Assembly: GCF_000313135.1 (NCBI RefSeq) | Contig: NW_004457364.1 | Coordinates: 167,690 to 231,689 of the forward strand | From: Acanthamoeba castellanii str. Neff | Taxonomy: Eukaryota > Discosea > Longamoebia > Acanthamoebidae | DNA length: 64,000 nucleotides | Direction: 5' to 3' | Part shown: one piece after another, positions 22,640 to 34,000 of the stretch | How positions within the stretch are numbered: the stretch's first letter is position 1 | Layout of the letters: each line of letters opens with the position of its first letter | Made by a program: the position numbers and the translations under genes | The notes under the pieces: generated by a model | What the model was told of the DNA's origin: nothing | What the model saw: the letters and a program-made list of their open reading frames with translations, nothing else | The model's database searches: none

Positions 22640-23160
22640 GCTTGTCCAATGTGCCGCGCACGCCCCCCCCCACCCCATTCTCGCCCCGCATCGCCCCCCC
22701 CCCCGCCCAACGTCACCGCGACCAGCGTGTATACCCACTGAACCCCGGCCTCGAACACGACGCCACACCCCCCCCAACCACCATGGAGCCCAAACTCACC
22801 CACACGCGCAGGACACCGTGCCCCGACGACACACGCCGCGCACGCCCATCACGCGGATCGCGCCTCCCCCTATCCCGCCCACCTCCGACGCCCCCACCCC
22901 CCCTCCCCCCATGCACACCAACGCCATCGTCGAGCCACCAGCCCCACCAAGGCCAACCACGCATCAGCCTCAACCGCAAAGACCCCCCCTGGCCCCACTA
23001 CCGCTACTGAGCACCCCGACCTTCGGCCACGCGGCTACAACGAACGCACCAGCCACCCTACCCCTCGCCCCTGCACACGGCCGCGTAGCGGACCCGGACC
23101 CCAGCACGCCTACCGATCGCTGCCCTACCCCTCCTACTATACGACGCGTCCTTTATTTAG
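22640..23160. other. C-rich, proline-coding low-complexity stretch
   Basis: The plus strand is extremely C-rich, with runs of 6-9 C and few G outside CG steps. All three plus frames give Pro/Thr/Arg-rich strings, so the long open frame at 22,377-23,261 follows from composition rather than selection. It ends about 130 bases before the KXD1 start and may be partly a promoter region. Confidence 0.6.
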
Positions 23161-23292
23161 TAAGACACACCTGTGCCCATCCCATCAGACGTGAGCCCGC
23201 CACGGCGTCAGTCCCTGCAGGATTTTTTTTGCTCCTCGTCTACAATAATAAAAAAGACTAGAATTGAAAATGATTGTAAATCAAAACAGAAG

Positions 23293-24494
23293 ATGGACGA
23301 CGCATGGAGTTCATCGAAGAAGGCGCCAGTCTGGACTGGCGGCGAAGGCGGTGGCGCAGAGGCATTCGCGCAGGCCGTATCCGAGATGGTGAACCACAAG
23401 CAGGTCTACGACATGCTCGAAACTCAATCCCAAGTGTACGGCCCATCTCAATGTGCACAAATATTAATTAGATATTAATAATAATCAGATTCTTTACACT
23501 GATTTGATTCATGTTTTCTTTTTACCATTTAAAAAAACTCAACATTGATCGTGCCTCATCCAGGTACAAGTCGCTCAAGACGTCGCAAGAGTCGTTGACG
23601 GCCTTCAACGATTTCTCGGCCACCCTCTACCGCAACACACACCGGTGCGTGTGCACGCCTCGCTGCACGACACACGCCGCACACCGCACACGCACCACCG
23701 CACACGCTCCTCTCCCAAGTCTTACCATCTACGGGCGGTGCGTTTCTAAGGGACTTTGAGCGGCGCACGAAGATGATCAAGGACATGCAGAAGGACCTCG
23801 AGTACATCTATCGCAAGCTCAAGTACTCTCACGGCCCACCACAGCCCTATCCTCCTTTTGCTGGCGAGACCACACTGATGCAATACCTGTGTGCGGTGTG
23901 TGCGGTGTGTGTCGTGCGGCGTTGTGCGTGTGCGTGTGCGTGTCGTGCGGCGTGTGCGGCAGGTTCTTGAAGGGGAAGGTGGAGGAGGTGACGGGGGTGC
24001 CGCCGGACGTGGTGCGCGCCACCCTGCGCGAGATGGACCGGGCCAAGGCCGCCTTCCTCGGCGAAGAGGAGGAGCAGCCGCAGCGGAACGACGACGAGGA
24101 GAAGGAGCCGGAGCCCGTCGGCACCACTCCGCAGCAGCAGCAGCAGCCACCACAGGCGGCGGCAGAAGCGGGAGAAGAAGCGAAGCGAGTACCTGAAGCC
24201 GAAGCCGAAGCTGAAGCTGACGATGGCGGAAGAAGTGTGGAAGTGCAGCGGGACGACACGCCGGCGGAGCAACTGAAGGTGGAGGTGGTGAAAGAAGAAG
24301 AAGAAGAAAAGAAAGAAGAAAAGGAGAAGGAGGAAGAAGAGCAAAACACAGAAACGAAGGGCGAAGAGGGAGAAAAGAAGGTGGAAGAGGTGGTGGAGGA
24401 AGAACCACAAACACCGCCTCCCGCTGCTTCATCGGCGACGGCAACGTCATCTGCCGACCAGGAACGGACGTCGGCGTCCGAGGTTTCGCTGTAA
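23293..24494 (+). CDS. KXD1: KXDL-motif protein KXD1 (BORC subunit) with long acidic tail
   Basis: Four exons. The start MDDAWSSSKKAPVWTGG at 23,293 precedes VYDMLETQSQ, RYKSLKTSQESLTAFNDFS, then DFERRTKMIKDMQKDLEYIY with RKLK, and FLKGKVEEVTG. The K-x-D-L pattern sits in the coiled coil (MQKDLEYIYRKL), and the LKGK that follows is typical of the family. KXD1 is a subunit of BORC, which links lysosomes to the Arl8-kinesin machinery. The typical protein is about 175 residues. Here the last exon adds about 170 residues rich in Glu, Gln and Pro (QQQQQPPQ, KEEEEEKKEEKEKEEEEQ) of no known role. Introns at about 23,437-23,563, 23,644-23,752 and 23,824-23,962 contain CG simple repeats. Confidence 0.85.
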
Positions 24495-24587
24495 ACAGCA
24501 CCGTGCCTCAACACACTACATTTACAAAACATACAAAACACAACCGCGCCAGGGTCTGATGGATGGGTGGTCGTCTGTCTGGAGACA

Positions 24588-26510
24588 TCAGCTCTTGGCC
24601 GCTGCCGGCTTGGGCGCAGGCGGTCCGGGCGGCGGAGGCGGAGGCGGCGCGGCCGCCATGGGCTGTGTGTCGTGTGTCGCGTGTCGTGCGTGTCGTGTGT
24701 CGTGTGTTTGTAAGGTAAATGGGGGTGAGTGTAGTGTGGACGAGACACGCACGATCTTAGCCAGCTCCCTGGCAAGCTCCTCCCGTCTGTTCTTGTCCGG
24801 ATCGTTCCGCATGATGTGGCTCTTGCGATCGTCTGTCGTGTCGGTCGGTTCTCATGGTCAGTTGGCGCACACAATCATTGTCGGGCGGGCGGATGGGTGA
24901 GGGGAGTGGGTACTGTCGATGGTGATGACGAACTCGGGGCAGAAGCCGGCCTTCTCGCCCAACTGGAGGTAGCCCAGCTGGTTGGAGGCCACCAGTACGT
25001 CGTTCACCACCCACTGGTGGCTCGAGTGCTGCGTTACATGCAACCGTTGTTGCTATGCAACTCTACAACTTTTGGTTGAACGGAAAAGAAAAGAAGAGAG
25101 CGCACCGTGTGGCCGTAGCCCCAGAGAATGACCGGCGGCTTGAGCAAAGACTCCCATTCGGCGCCCACACCCACTAAGCGCAGCCGAGTTCCAGCCGAGA
25201 AAGAAATGCGATGCGAGTCAGCCTGGCACAGAATCCTAGACCAGGAGGTCAGTGTGGAAGGCGAAGTACTGATGTTGCCGGGCTTGTGGTGGGTGAGCAC
25301 GACGACGGCCTCGCCCGCGGCCTTGGCCTCGGCGATGGCGGCCTTGAGCCAGGCCACCTCCTCCGCGTGCCAGCGGTTCGTGTCCGCCGCCCGCAGCTTG
25401 CGCTTCTTCGGCTCCTCCTCAGCTGTGCTCATACATCCCATAAGCTCATCGCGCGTGTGCGGTCGTGTGTGTGCCGTGTGTGCCGTGCGTCGTGCGCGGT
25501 GCGTGTCGGGTCATTGAAAGGAGCGCAGTACAGGAAGCAGGCGTTTCGGAGAACATGATGAGCGAGTAGTCGTTGACGGTGGCCTCCAGGTGCCCCAGAT
25601 AGAACTCCGGGCAGTGGTTCCATAGGGTCGTGCCCAGCACCCTCACCTTGTGCCCTGTTCGCGTTTTTAGCCCACCGGAACTCACACACGCACACGCACA
25701 CCGCACACGCACTCGCGCACGCACCACCGCACACGCACACGCACACGCACACGCACGCGCACCGTTGTCGTTGAGGAGCACCGAGCTCATGTGCAGAAAG
25801 TGGAGGTTGGCGATCGAGCTACAAAACTGCGCGATCTCACGGTTCACCGTGTCCCTGTGTCGTGTGTGTCGTGTGTGTCGTGTCATGTGTGATATGACAT
25901 GGGAACGAAGACCACTCTTAAGAATTAGGCCTTACAGGACACTGTACGGTACCGGTCGGAGCTGTAGTATTCGTGGTTGCCGGTGATGACGAACACGCGC
26001 TCGAATCGCTCCGCCTGCGCCTTGAGGAAATCCAAGTAGTCCTTCTTCCGCGGCTGACCAATGTCCTGCACTCGCGAGATGATCCTCAAAACTCAGTCGA
26101 CGGTCGTGCGTGTGCGTGTGCGGTGGTGCGGTGCGTGTGCGGTGGTGCGTGTCGTGTGCGGTGGTGCGGGTGCGTGCGCTTAAACTGTTGAGTGCAGTGG
26201 TAGTTCGATCGTACCCCCAGCAATGCCTGTGGACGACCACCACGATAAAAGTTAAATAAAAAAAGAAAAATTTTAATAATAAAAAATATCTAAAACTGAG
26301 GTGGTTGGGGAGAGGTACGAGGTAGGGGGCGCGGGGCTCGAAGGAGGGCAGGTGCGCGAGGGTGTTGGCGAACTCGAGGTGGAGGTCGCTCATGATCTGC
26401 ACCTCGAACATGGCCGTCGCACCCTCGCCCCTGAACCTGGGCCGCTCCGCCGCCACTTCCACTTGGGTTAACGTGGGGGGCGGCGTAGGCGGACTTGGTA
26501 CGTGCGCCAT
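24588..26510 (-). CDS. Metallophosphoesterase paralogue A
   Basis: A calcineurin-like phosphoesterase of about nine exons. The N-terminus MAHVPSPPTPPPTLTQVEVA is unique to this copy. The metal-binding motifs are all present: IMSDLHLEF (D-x-H), GDIGQPRKKDYLDF (G-D), TGNHEYYSSDR (GNHE), VLTHHKPGN, and GYGHT plus HSSHQ, in which an intron at about 25,105-25,033 splits the GHTH motif. The C-terminus has a conserved RNDPDKNRREELARELA segment and a proline tail ending PKPAAAKS at 24,588. By family it hydrolyses phosphoesters with two metal ions; the substrate is unknown. It is divergent to paralogue B, with 203 bases between the two start codons, so the two may share a regulatory region. Confidence 0.85.
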
Positions 26511-26713
26511 GGTGTGCTTCTGGTTTCACTGTTATGTGATGATTTAGCTATATGTTTATTTATTTATTTACACAGGGGGTTTCGGTGAAAGCAACTCCCT
26601 TTTGACTTCACCAAAAAGAAAGAAATGACTCTCAAATAAATAAAAACAAAACGTGATTTTTATTATTATAAAATCAGAGGAGAAGAGAGTGAGCAAGGAA
26701 GAATAGAGATAAA

Positions 26714-28663
26714 ATGTTCCACGTGAAGAAACCGAAGCGGCCGGTGTTCAGAGGCGAAGGTGCGACGGCCATGTTCGAGGTGCAGATCATGAGCGACCTC
26801 CACCTCGAGTTCCCCAACACCCTCGCGCACCTGCCCTCCTTCGAGCCCCGCGCCCCCTACCTCGTACCCCACCCCTCCACCCCTCCCATCTTATTCCTTC
26901 ACTTATTTTTATCTTCTTTTGATATCTGCTCTTTTTATTGTGGTCGCCAGGCACTGCTCGGGGTAAGCGTTCTTCCACGAAGCACGCCACACGCCACACA
27001 CCACACGCCACACAACACACGCCACACGACACACGCCACACGACACACACAACGACGCACGCACACGCAGCCACAAGACACACGCAGGCATGAAAGGGCT
27101 AATGTCAGGGGAATGGTGATGGATTGGGTGATGGGTGAACAGGACATTGGCCAGCCGCGGAAGAAGGACTACTTGGAATTCCTCAAGACGCAGGCGGCGC
27201 GATTCGAGCGCGTGTTCCTCGTCACCGGCAACCACGAATACTACGCCTCCGACAGGTACCTTCCGTGCTACACGACACGACCAACGACACGACACGAGAC
27301 AGCACGCACAAACCGCACACGCTCGTAGAGACACGGTGCATAGGGAAATCGCAGAGTTTTGCAGCACCTTCGACAACCTGCACTTCTTGCAAATGAGCTC
27401 CGTCCTGCTCGAAGATAACGGTTCGCCGACCACACAAGCGCGTTGTGAGATCTTGTTTGTCGTGTCGTGTCGTGTCGTGCGTGTCGCGTGTCGTGGGTGT
27501 GACTGACTTGGGACTGAACAACATACAGGGCACAAGGTGCGCGTTCTGGGGACCACCCTGTGGCACCACTGCCCGGAGAAGGAATTCTCTCAGGTAGAGA
27601 GGACCATGAACGACTACGCCATGATCGGGGTGCCCAGCACCACATGTACTTGCCCTTCTCTCCCACATGCAACGACACGGCACGCGCACGCGCACGCACA
27701 TGCACACGCACACGCACACGCCGCATGTCGCGGTATGTAACGCATGTGGGGCTGGCTTCACGGAGCAGCTGCGGGAGCTCCGCTGAAGCGGAAACTGAAA
27801 GCCACGGACACGAACCGCTGGCACGCGGAGGAGGTGGCCTGGCTCAAGGCCGCCATCAAGAAGGCCAAGAAGGCGGGCGAGGCCGTCGTCGTGCTCACCC
27901 ACCACCTCCCCTCCAACAATAGTTCGAGCCTCAACTCTCATTATTATTTATTTTAATTATTATTATATCGGTAGACTAATTAGCAGAATAATATTGTGGG
28001 GCGCAGTGGTGTGGGGCGGGCGGGGATTCAGTACTGATCTCGAGAAGATGATCAAGTCGCCGATCATCTTCTGGGGCTATGGCCATACGGTGCGTCTCTC
28101 TTTCCTTCTCTGTATGGTGAACATATATGGCAACATTCAGTTATTTATTTTGCATCATGTTGTGTGTTGTGATCACAGCACGCGAGTTACCAGAAGGTGA
28201 TCAACGGAGTCATGGTGGCCTCCAATCAGCTGGGCTACATCTCGATGGCCGAAGAAACCGGCTTCTACCCCGAGTTTGTGGTCACCATCGACCGTACGCC
28301 TGCCTGCCTGCCTGCCAGCAAGCACTGGTCATGATTTTCTCAACGAACGACCAACCGAACACTACAGATGATGGCAAGAGGTACACCATGAGAAACGATC
28401 CGGACAGGAACAAGCGAGACCAGCTCGCCAAGCTCGCCGAGGAGGAGGCCAAGAAGGTGCGCCTCCATGCGCCGCCCGCATTTGATTGGGTTTGCTGTAC
28501 TCACATCCACCACACGCACCCGCACACGCACACTCACCCGTGACACCCGCAGCCTGCCGAAGCCGCTCCACCGCCGCCTCCGCCTCCTGCGGCGTCGCAA
28601 CGCCCGGCCAACGCACAAGAACTGGTCTTTTCCCTTAAACACAGGATGGCGAGTGATTACTAA
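26714..28663 (+). CDS. Metallophosphoesterase paralogue B
   Basis: Same exon plan and motifs as the flanking paralogues. The start MFHVKKPKRPVFRGEGATAM at 26,714 matches the start of paralogue C rather than A. Motifs: IMSDLHLEF, ALLGDIGQPRKKDY (the GD split by an intron ending at 27,141), TGNHEYYASDR, FLQMSSVLLEDN, GTTLWHHCPEK, VLTHHLPSNNSS, and GYGHT plus HASYQ, again with an intron in the GHTH motif (28,090-28,180). The tail DPDRNKRDQLAKLAEEEAKK is followed by a proline-rich exon and VFSLKHRMASDY, stop 28,663. The first exon is nearly identical at the base level to that of paralogue C, suggesting recent duplication or gene conversion. Confidence 0.85.
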
Positions 28664-28792
28664 AGTAGAACTGTACACCTACACCACCACCTACACCACC
28701 ACCTACACCAAGCATAGGGAAATAGTGACATTGTGATGCAATATAGTTATTGTGTTTTACACAACTTTTTTCCAATATATCAACATGCACCA

Positions 28793-30459
28793 TCAGTCCT
28801 GCTGGTTGGTCTTAGCTGGGTCGTTTCGCATGATGTAACTCTGGCGGTCATCTGTTTGCCACATCACAACAAAGATGTATGTTTGCTTTTTGTTTGTTAT
28901 ATGCACACGTCTTGGATGGGCGGGCAGCAGGTGGTACGTACGGTCGATGGTGACCACAAACTCGGGGGAGAAGCCGGCCTTTTCGGGCGGCGCCATGAAG
29001 TAGCCCCTCTGATTGGAGGCCACCATGACCCCATTGATCACCGTCTGGTGACTCTTGTGCTGCATTGCAACGTCAACCGTCTTCCTCTTCTAGAAAGAAC
29101 GAAAGCGACAAGAGAGAAAGAGAGAAAGAGAGAGAGAGGGAGAGAGAAACGTACTGTGTGACCGTAGCCCCAGAAGATGAGCGGCGACTTGATCACGTCC
29201 TCAAGGTCGGTACTAAAGCCCAGCCCGCCCGAAAGCACTGCAAACCAACTTGCGTGAGTGAGGAAAAAGTTGGTCACTTGAGGGCGGAAGTGGGCGATCG
29301 AACTGTTGTTGGAGGGGAGGTGGTGGGTGAGCACGGCGACGGCCTCGCCCGCGGCCTCAGCCTCGGCGATGGCGGCCTTGAGCCAGGCCACCTCCTCCGC
29401 GTGCCAGCTGTTCGTGTCCGCCGCCCGCAGCTTGCGCTTCTTTGGCGCACCCTCTGCTGCACCGTCACAATCACCGCACTCGTCAAATACCGCGCATGCG
29501 CGTGTGGTGGTGCGTGTGCGGTGGTGCGTGTCGCGTAAAAGTAGGGGGAAAGAGAGAGTACGGGTGGTGCTGGGCACCCCGATCATGGCGTAGTCGTTCA
29601 GGGTGCGCTCGACCTGCCCGATGTCCTTCTCCGGGCAGTGGTGCCACAAGGTGGTCCCCAGAACGCGCACCTTGTGCCCTGTGTGTTGTTCACCCAAGTC
29701 AGTCACACGGACACACGACACGACACGACACGACACCAACGGCAAACGTGTTGTAGCATGGCACACGCCACACGCACACACGGCCCGTCGCGAACCGTTA
29801 TCTTCGAGGAGCACAGAGCTCATTTGCAAAAAGTGCAGGTTGTCGAACGTGCTGCAAAACTCACTGATCTGCCTATGCACCGTGTCTCTGTGCGCGCGTG
29901 TGATGATGATTGCGACGGTGTGTGTGTGTGTGTGTGTGGTGTGTGTGTGTGTGTGGTCGTGAGACGAAGAGCGAGAGCTGAAGGTGGAGCGGAAAAGAGA
30001 CGTCAACACGGATGGTACCGGTCGGAGGTGTAGTATTCGTGGTTGCCGGTGACGACGAACACGCGCTCGAACCGAGCCGCTTGCGCCGCCAGGAATGCAA
30101 AGTAGTTCTCCTTCTTCGGGTGGCCTATGTCCTGCACCAACACAAATTTGTTGAATGATAAACCAGCCGTGTGTCGTGTGTGTCGTGTGTGTCGTCGCTG
30201 GTGTCATGACGTCGCTTACGTACCCCGAGCAGTGCCTGCCACCAACATAGAAGCAAAAAGATAAAAAATCTGCAAAAGGGAGAAAAGCAAAGTGGGAAGG
30301 GTGGGGTACGAGGTAGGGGGCGCGAGGTTCGAAGGAGGGCAGGTGCGCGAGGGCGTTGGGGAACTCGAGGTGGAGGTCGCTCATGATCTGCACCTCGAAC
30401 ATGGCCGTCGCACCTTCGCCTCTGAACACCGGCCGCTTCGGTTTCTTCACGTTGAGCAT
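28793..30459 (-). CDS. Metallophosphoesterase paralogue C
   Basis: Third member of the cluster, convergent with B. The start MLNVKKPKRPVFRGEGATAM is at 30,459. Motifs: IMSDLHLEF, LLGDIGHPKKENY, VTGNHEYYTSDR, VLTHHLPSNNSS, and GYGHT joined across an intron to HKSHQ. It ends RNDPAKTNQQD at 28,793 and lacks the proline-rich tail of A and B. GTTLWHHCPEKDIGQVERTL and the segment around WHAEEVAWLKAAIAEAEAAG are shared with the others. Active-site residues appear intact, so all three copies are probably functional enzymes. Confidence 0.85.
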
Positions 30460-30654
30460 TTTTTATATATTTCCTCCCTGAACCTGGGCGCGCCACAGAT
30501 GTCCTCAAGTTGGGGTCACCTTCTTTGATCTGTTGTCGATTTCTTGTTTAATTTGCTTTTTTTTCTTCCCAACCGTTGCAACGCGTGGACATCTACTTGT
30601 CTGGATGTGAGCAGGTGTCTCTCTTCTCCACTTTTCTTTCGTAGACCTACGTTG

Positions 30655-30775
30655 CCGTCGTTGACCGTCTACTCGAGATCTCTTTGGCGTCGGCGCTCAG
30701 AAGAAGTTGCCGCCACGTTGCTTGCCGCCGCCGCCGCCGCCGGCGTCGCCGTTGGCGTTGCTGTGCTTCCTCGCA
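30655..30775. repeat. Partial copy of a RasGEF-gene segment
   Basis: This stretch, from GTCGTTGACCGTCTACTCGA to GGCGTTGCTGTGCTT, closely matches 31,520-31,655 inside the last exon of the neighbouring RasGEF gene. The two differ by a few substitutions and a deletion of about 12 bases. It is in the same orientation, 860 bases away. Confidence 0.85.
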
Positions 30776-30991
30776 GCCTCATCCCCCCACCGCCACCACC
30801 ACTCAGAGTGCGAGCCCCACCCCTTCGGCCGCCACGACCACAAGTGGAAGAAGCACCATCACCCCGAGCACTCGCGCCAGATCGAGGCGCTCCTCCACAT
30901 GCATCAGGCCCTCCGCTGCCCCAAGGTGAGCCTGCTGAGCGTGCTGGTGGGCGTGGCTGCTATGTGCGTGCTGGCCTTCATCAAATTCTAA
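30707..30991 (+). CDS. Small His-rich protein with C-terminal membrane anchor
   Basis: The last 60 residues look real: HPFGRHDHKWKKHHHPEH, then SRQIEALLHMHQALRCPK, then a single hydrophobic segment VSLLSVLVGVAAMCVLAFIK ending at the C-terminus, the layout of a tail-anchored protein. Third positions in this part are G/C rich. The N-terminal 20-30 residues overlap the segment copied from the RasGEF gene read on its other strand, so the start at 30,707 is doubtful; a splice acceptor CCACTCAG at about 30,807 could instead begin the exon, with a first exon upstream. No family recognised. Confidence 0.45.
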   Translation: MPPRCLPPPPPPASPLALLCFLAASSPHRHHHSECEPHPFGRHDHKWKKHHHPEHSRQIEALLHMHQALRCPKVSLLSVLVGVAAMCVLAFIKF

Positions 30992-31030
30992 TTTACCTTT
31001 TTTTTAATTTGCCGGCAAGTGTGGTAAATC

Positions 31031-34000
31031 TCAGTCGGCGCCGCCCTCGGGGCGCTGGGCGACGAGGAACTCGGAGGTGGCCGTGGCCAGTGACGTGCGG
31101 TGGGCTCGCCCCTTGCGCACCGGCAGCGACGCCGACGATCCGTTGGCGGCCGAGCGCGGCGACTTGGCACCCGACGACGATGACGATGATCGCGGCGACA
31201 GTGATGGCGCGGGTGATGACGACGATGATGATGGTTGTTGTTTGCGCGTGGCGGTGGGCGAGGAGGTGGTGGAGGTGGGCGGCAGGACGTCGTCGCGCTT
31301 GAGCATGGCCTGGGCACCTCCGCCCAAGTTCTCGAACAGGATGAAGCTGCCCTCGCGCCGCTGCTCTCCCGACGAATGCGATCGCGGCATGGCCGCCGTC
31401 GCCGTCGACATCGGCGTCGGCGATGAGGATGAGCGATGACGTGGCCGCAGTCACGACGTCTGTCGTTGTTGCCGCGCGCTCGCGCCTTGGCTGTGGTCGG
31501 TCATCGCCACCGCCGCCTACGTCGCTGTCGTTGACCGTCTTCTCGAGCATCTCTTTGGCGCCGCCGCTCAAGTGCTGGAAGAAGTCACCACTTCCGCCAC
31601 GTTGCTTGCCGCCGCTGCCGCCGGCGTCGCCGTTGGCGTTGCTGTGCTTGCGCGTCTTGACGTCGTCGGCGACCTGCTTGAACTTGTTGTTGCCGCTCGG
31701 CGTGGTGGTGGTGGTAGAGGCGGTGGAGTTCTTGGGTTGGTCGCTGCGGGAGAGGCCGCTGCGGACCCCGGCGCGGCCGTTGATCTTGCTGCGCAGGGCC
31801 TCGTTGCTCTCGCTCAGCTGGTCGTCCATTCCGCTCGTCAGCGACTGGTAGAAGCGCCAGCTGTCCGTATTCTCACTGTGTTGACACCAACAAAAAATAT
31901 TAAAATAAATACAACAAACACAACATGATCCAACGAGTAGACAATAATAAATACTGGAAAAAATAATATAAATAAATAAATAAAACAGAAAAGCGTGCGG
32001 TGTACCGGTTGCTGGGGATATGGGAGCTGAAGTAGCGATGGAGGAACTGGTCCCACATGGACTCGGCCTTCTTCTTGCCGCCCTCCCACCGACTCCTCGG
32101 CGCCTCTTCCCTGTTCGCCGAGGCCGTCGCTGCCGCGGCCGCCGCCTGCTTGCGCTTCCGGCGCGACGGCGTCTCCTCCTCGACCACTTGCCCCTCGGCG
32201 CCGTCGGCGTCGCCGCGGCCCGTGCTCGATCGCCAGGGCGGCGACGTGGGCTCCCGCCGGGTGGGGGCCGATGATGTCGCGCCCCGCTCCCACTCCTCCT
32301 CGCAGTCGATGCAGTCGAGCATTCCGCTCTCGATGCCGCCGCCACGCGCCTCCTCGTCGCTCATGACGCACTCCTTCGTCTCGCGCGCAGCGGTTCGGTT
32401 CCTGTTGCGGTCGTCGTGCTGCAGGAGCGCCTCCAGTTTCATCTTCAACGGCGCCGACAGCGATCTGGTTTGTTGCCATGCAACATGGAAAGCCAGAAAA
32501 CAGGTAGGCAGCCGTCTTAAGTGTCATAGCTCGCCACCTTAAAAAGAGGGCTTGGGTGGGGGTACCGTCGGTGGGTCTTCTTTTCGCTGGTGGCCGAGAA
32601 GGAGAGCTGGGAGAGCTTCCACAGTTCGTTCTCGTCGGAGATAAACTGGAGGTTGGTGAGCACGCGCCGCAGCTCGTGGTTGGGCGCGTAGGTGTAGTTG
32701 ATGCGCTGGTACTGCTGGATCACCTGGCGCACCTGATTGAGCATCACCATCAGGTCCCAGTTGACCTCCAGCTCCTCCTCATCGCGCCCCTTTCTCACCG
32801 GTGTTCGCTTGCGACGCGAACTCCCGCTTTCGTCCTGGCTGTCGTCGCCGCCGCTGTCGACAATTTCGTACTCGTCGTCGCTATCGCTTTCGCTTTTACT
32901 TTCGTTTTCTCGTTCGCTATCGCTTTCGCTTTCGCTTTCCCGAGGTGAGGCGTGGTCCTTGGCGAGGTACTTGGGGTTCTCGTTGATGAAGGTGAGATCG
33001 CGCAGCAGGAGGGCGAAGTAGGGCAGGATCGGCGGGACGGCCACCATCTTGCTGGTCTTCTTCTCCCTCCGCTCCCGCTCCTTTTCCGCCTGCTCCAGCG
33101 TTCGCTTCTTCAATAGCTCCCTGCAAGAAAAACTCAGTTCGGACCTAAAAACCGATAATTTGATTACGAATAAAAATAAAAAATGATAAAATATATATAA
33201 ATAAAATCAATTATATAAATTATAAATGAGAACTTACCGGTAGTCGTTGAAGTTGTTGCGAGGGCTCATCAGCTGCTCCAACTCATCGAATCGGCGCTGG
33301 TGTCGGTCGCCCAAGCCCTTCCACGCGGTCTGCACAGACGCGAAAGCAAGACAAAGCGACGACAGTGAGCCCAGGAAAGAAAGTGCGGCCGCACGCACGC
33401 GCACATGCCTTGAGCCGTTTGACCGACGAATGGGCGAGGCCGGAGATGATCTCCATCAGCGTGTTGAAGTTCCCCATGTCGTAGCACTGGCTCGCCACGT
33501 CCACCAGCTGCATGCATTCGAATAGCAACACAAGTCGTAAATAATAATAAAAAAATCAAAACGATAAAAACCAGCAAGAATTAAAACTGCATGCACCTTC
33601 TTGATCACCACCGTCTGCATTTTGCTGCCCTGTGTCTGCAGGATTTCAGTCGCGATCCAGAACGCCACCTGCAGACCACCGCACACGCACACGCACACGC
33701 ACACGCACACGCACACGCACACGCACACGCACACGCACACGCACACGCACACGACACACGCAGACACAACCGCACACACAACCGCAGACGCACACGCACA
33801 CGCATACATACAACCGCACAATAGATGAGCGATGTGAAAGGAACGTTGCGCAGATTTCGCTGCGCATACCTCGTTGAAGCGGGCGATGAGGAGGCTGATG
33901 TTGGGCGCCTTCTTCTCCTTGTCCTCCCGCTGCCACGCCTGATTGAGTAGCTCACGCGGGCGAATGTTGTAGAACAGGCCGAACTCGATCAGGGTCAGCT

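Larger units (their letters stand above)
19153..23292. other. Gene-free interval between MIC26/27-like gene and KXD1
   Basis: I find no intact gene in these 4.1 kb. Open frames are short and their codon use does not match that of neighbours. The interval holds a promoter region for the minus-strand gene (19,153-19,350), the CpG-free block, a direct repeat, a dispersed repeat also found near 61,800, traces of a retroelement, a C-rich stretch, and the promoter of the KXD1 gene. Confidence 0.7.

Noticed and set aside
22377..23261. 294-codon Pro/Thr/Arg-rich plus-strand frame
   Set aside because: All three frames of this C-rich DNA are nearly stop-free and proline-rich, so the open frame follows from composition. 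No domain is visible.
23746..24874. Long minus-strand frames opposite KXD1 (351 and 251 codons)
   Set aside because: They mirror the Glu/Gln-rich tail of KXD1 as Ser/Phe/Leu runs; the plus-strand frame has a clear family match.
30993..32345. 450-codon minus-strand frame as a single protein
   Set aside because: It runs through an AT-rich intron (about 31,878-32,008) and, after 31,410, through a frame with poor codon use; only its middle part belongs to the RasGEF gene.
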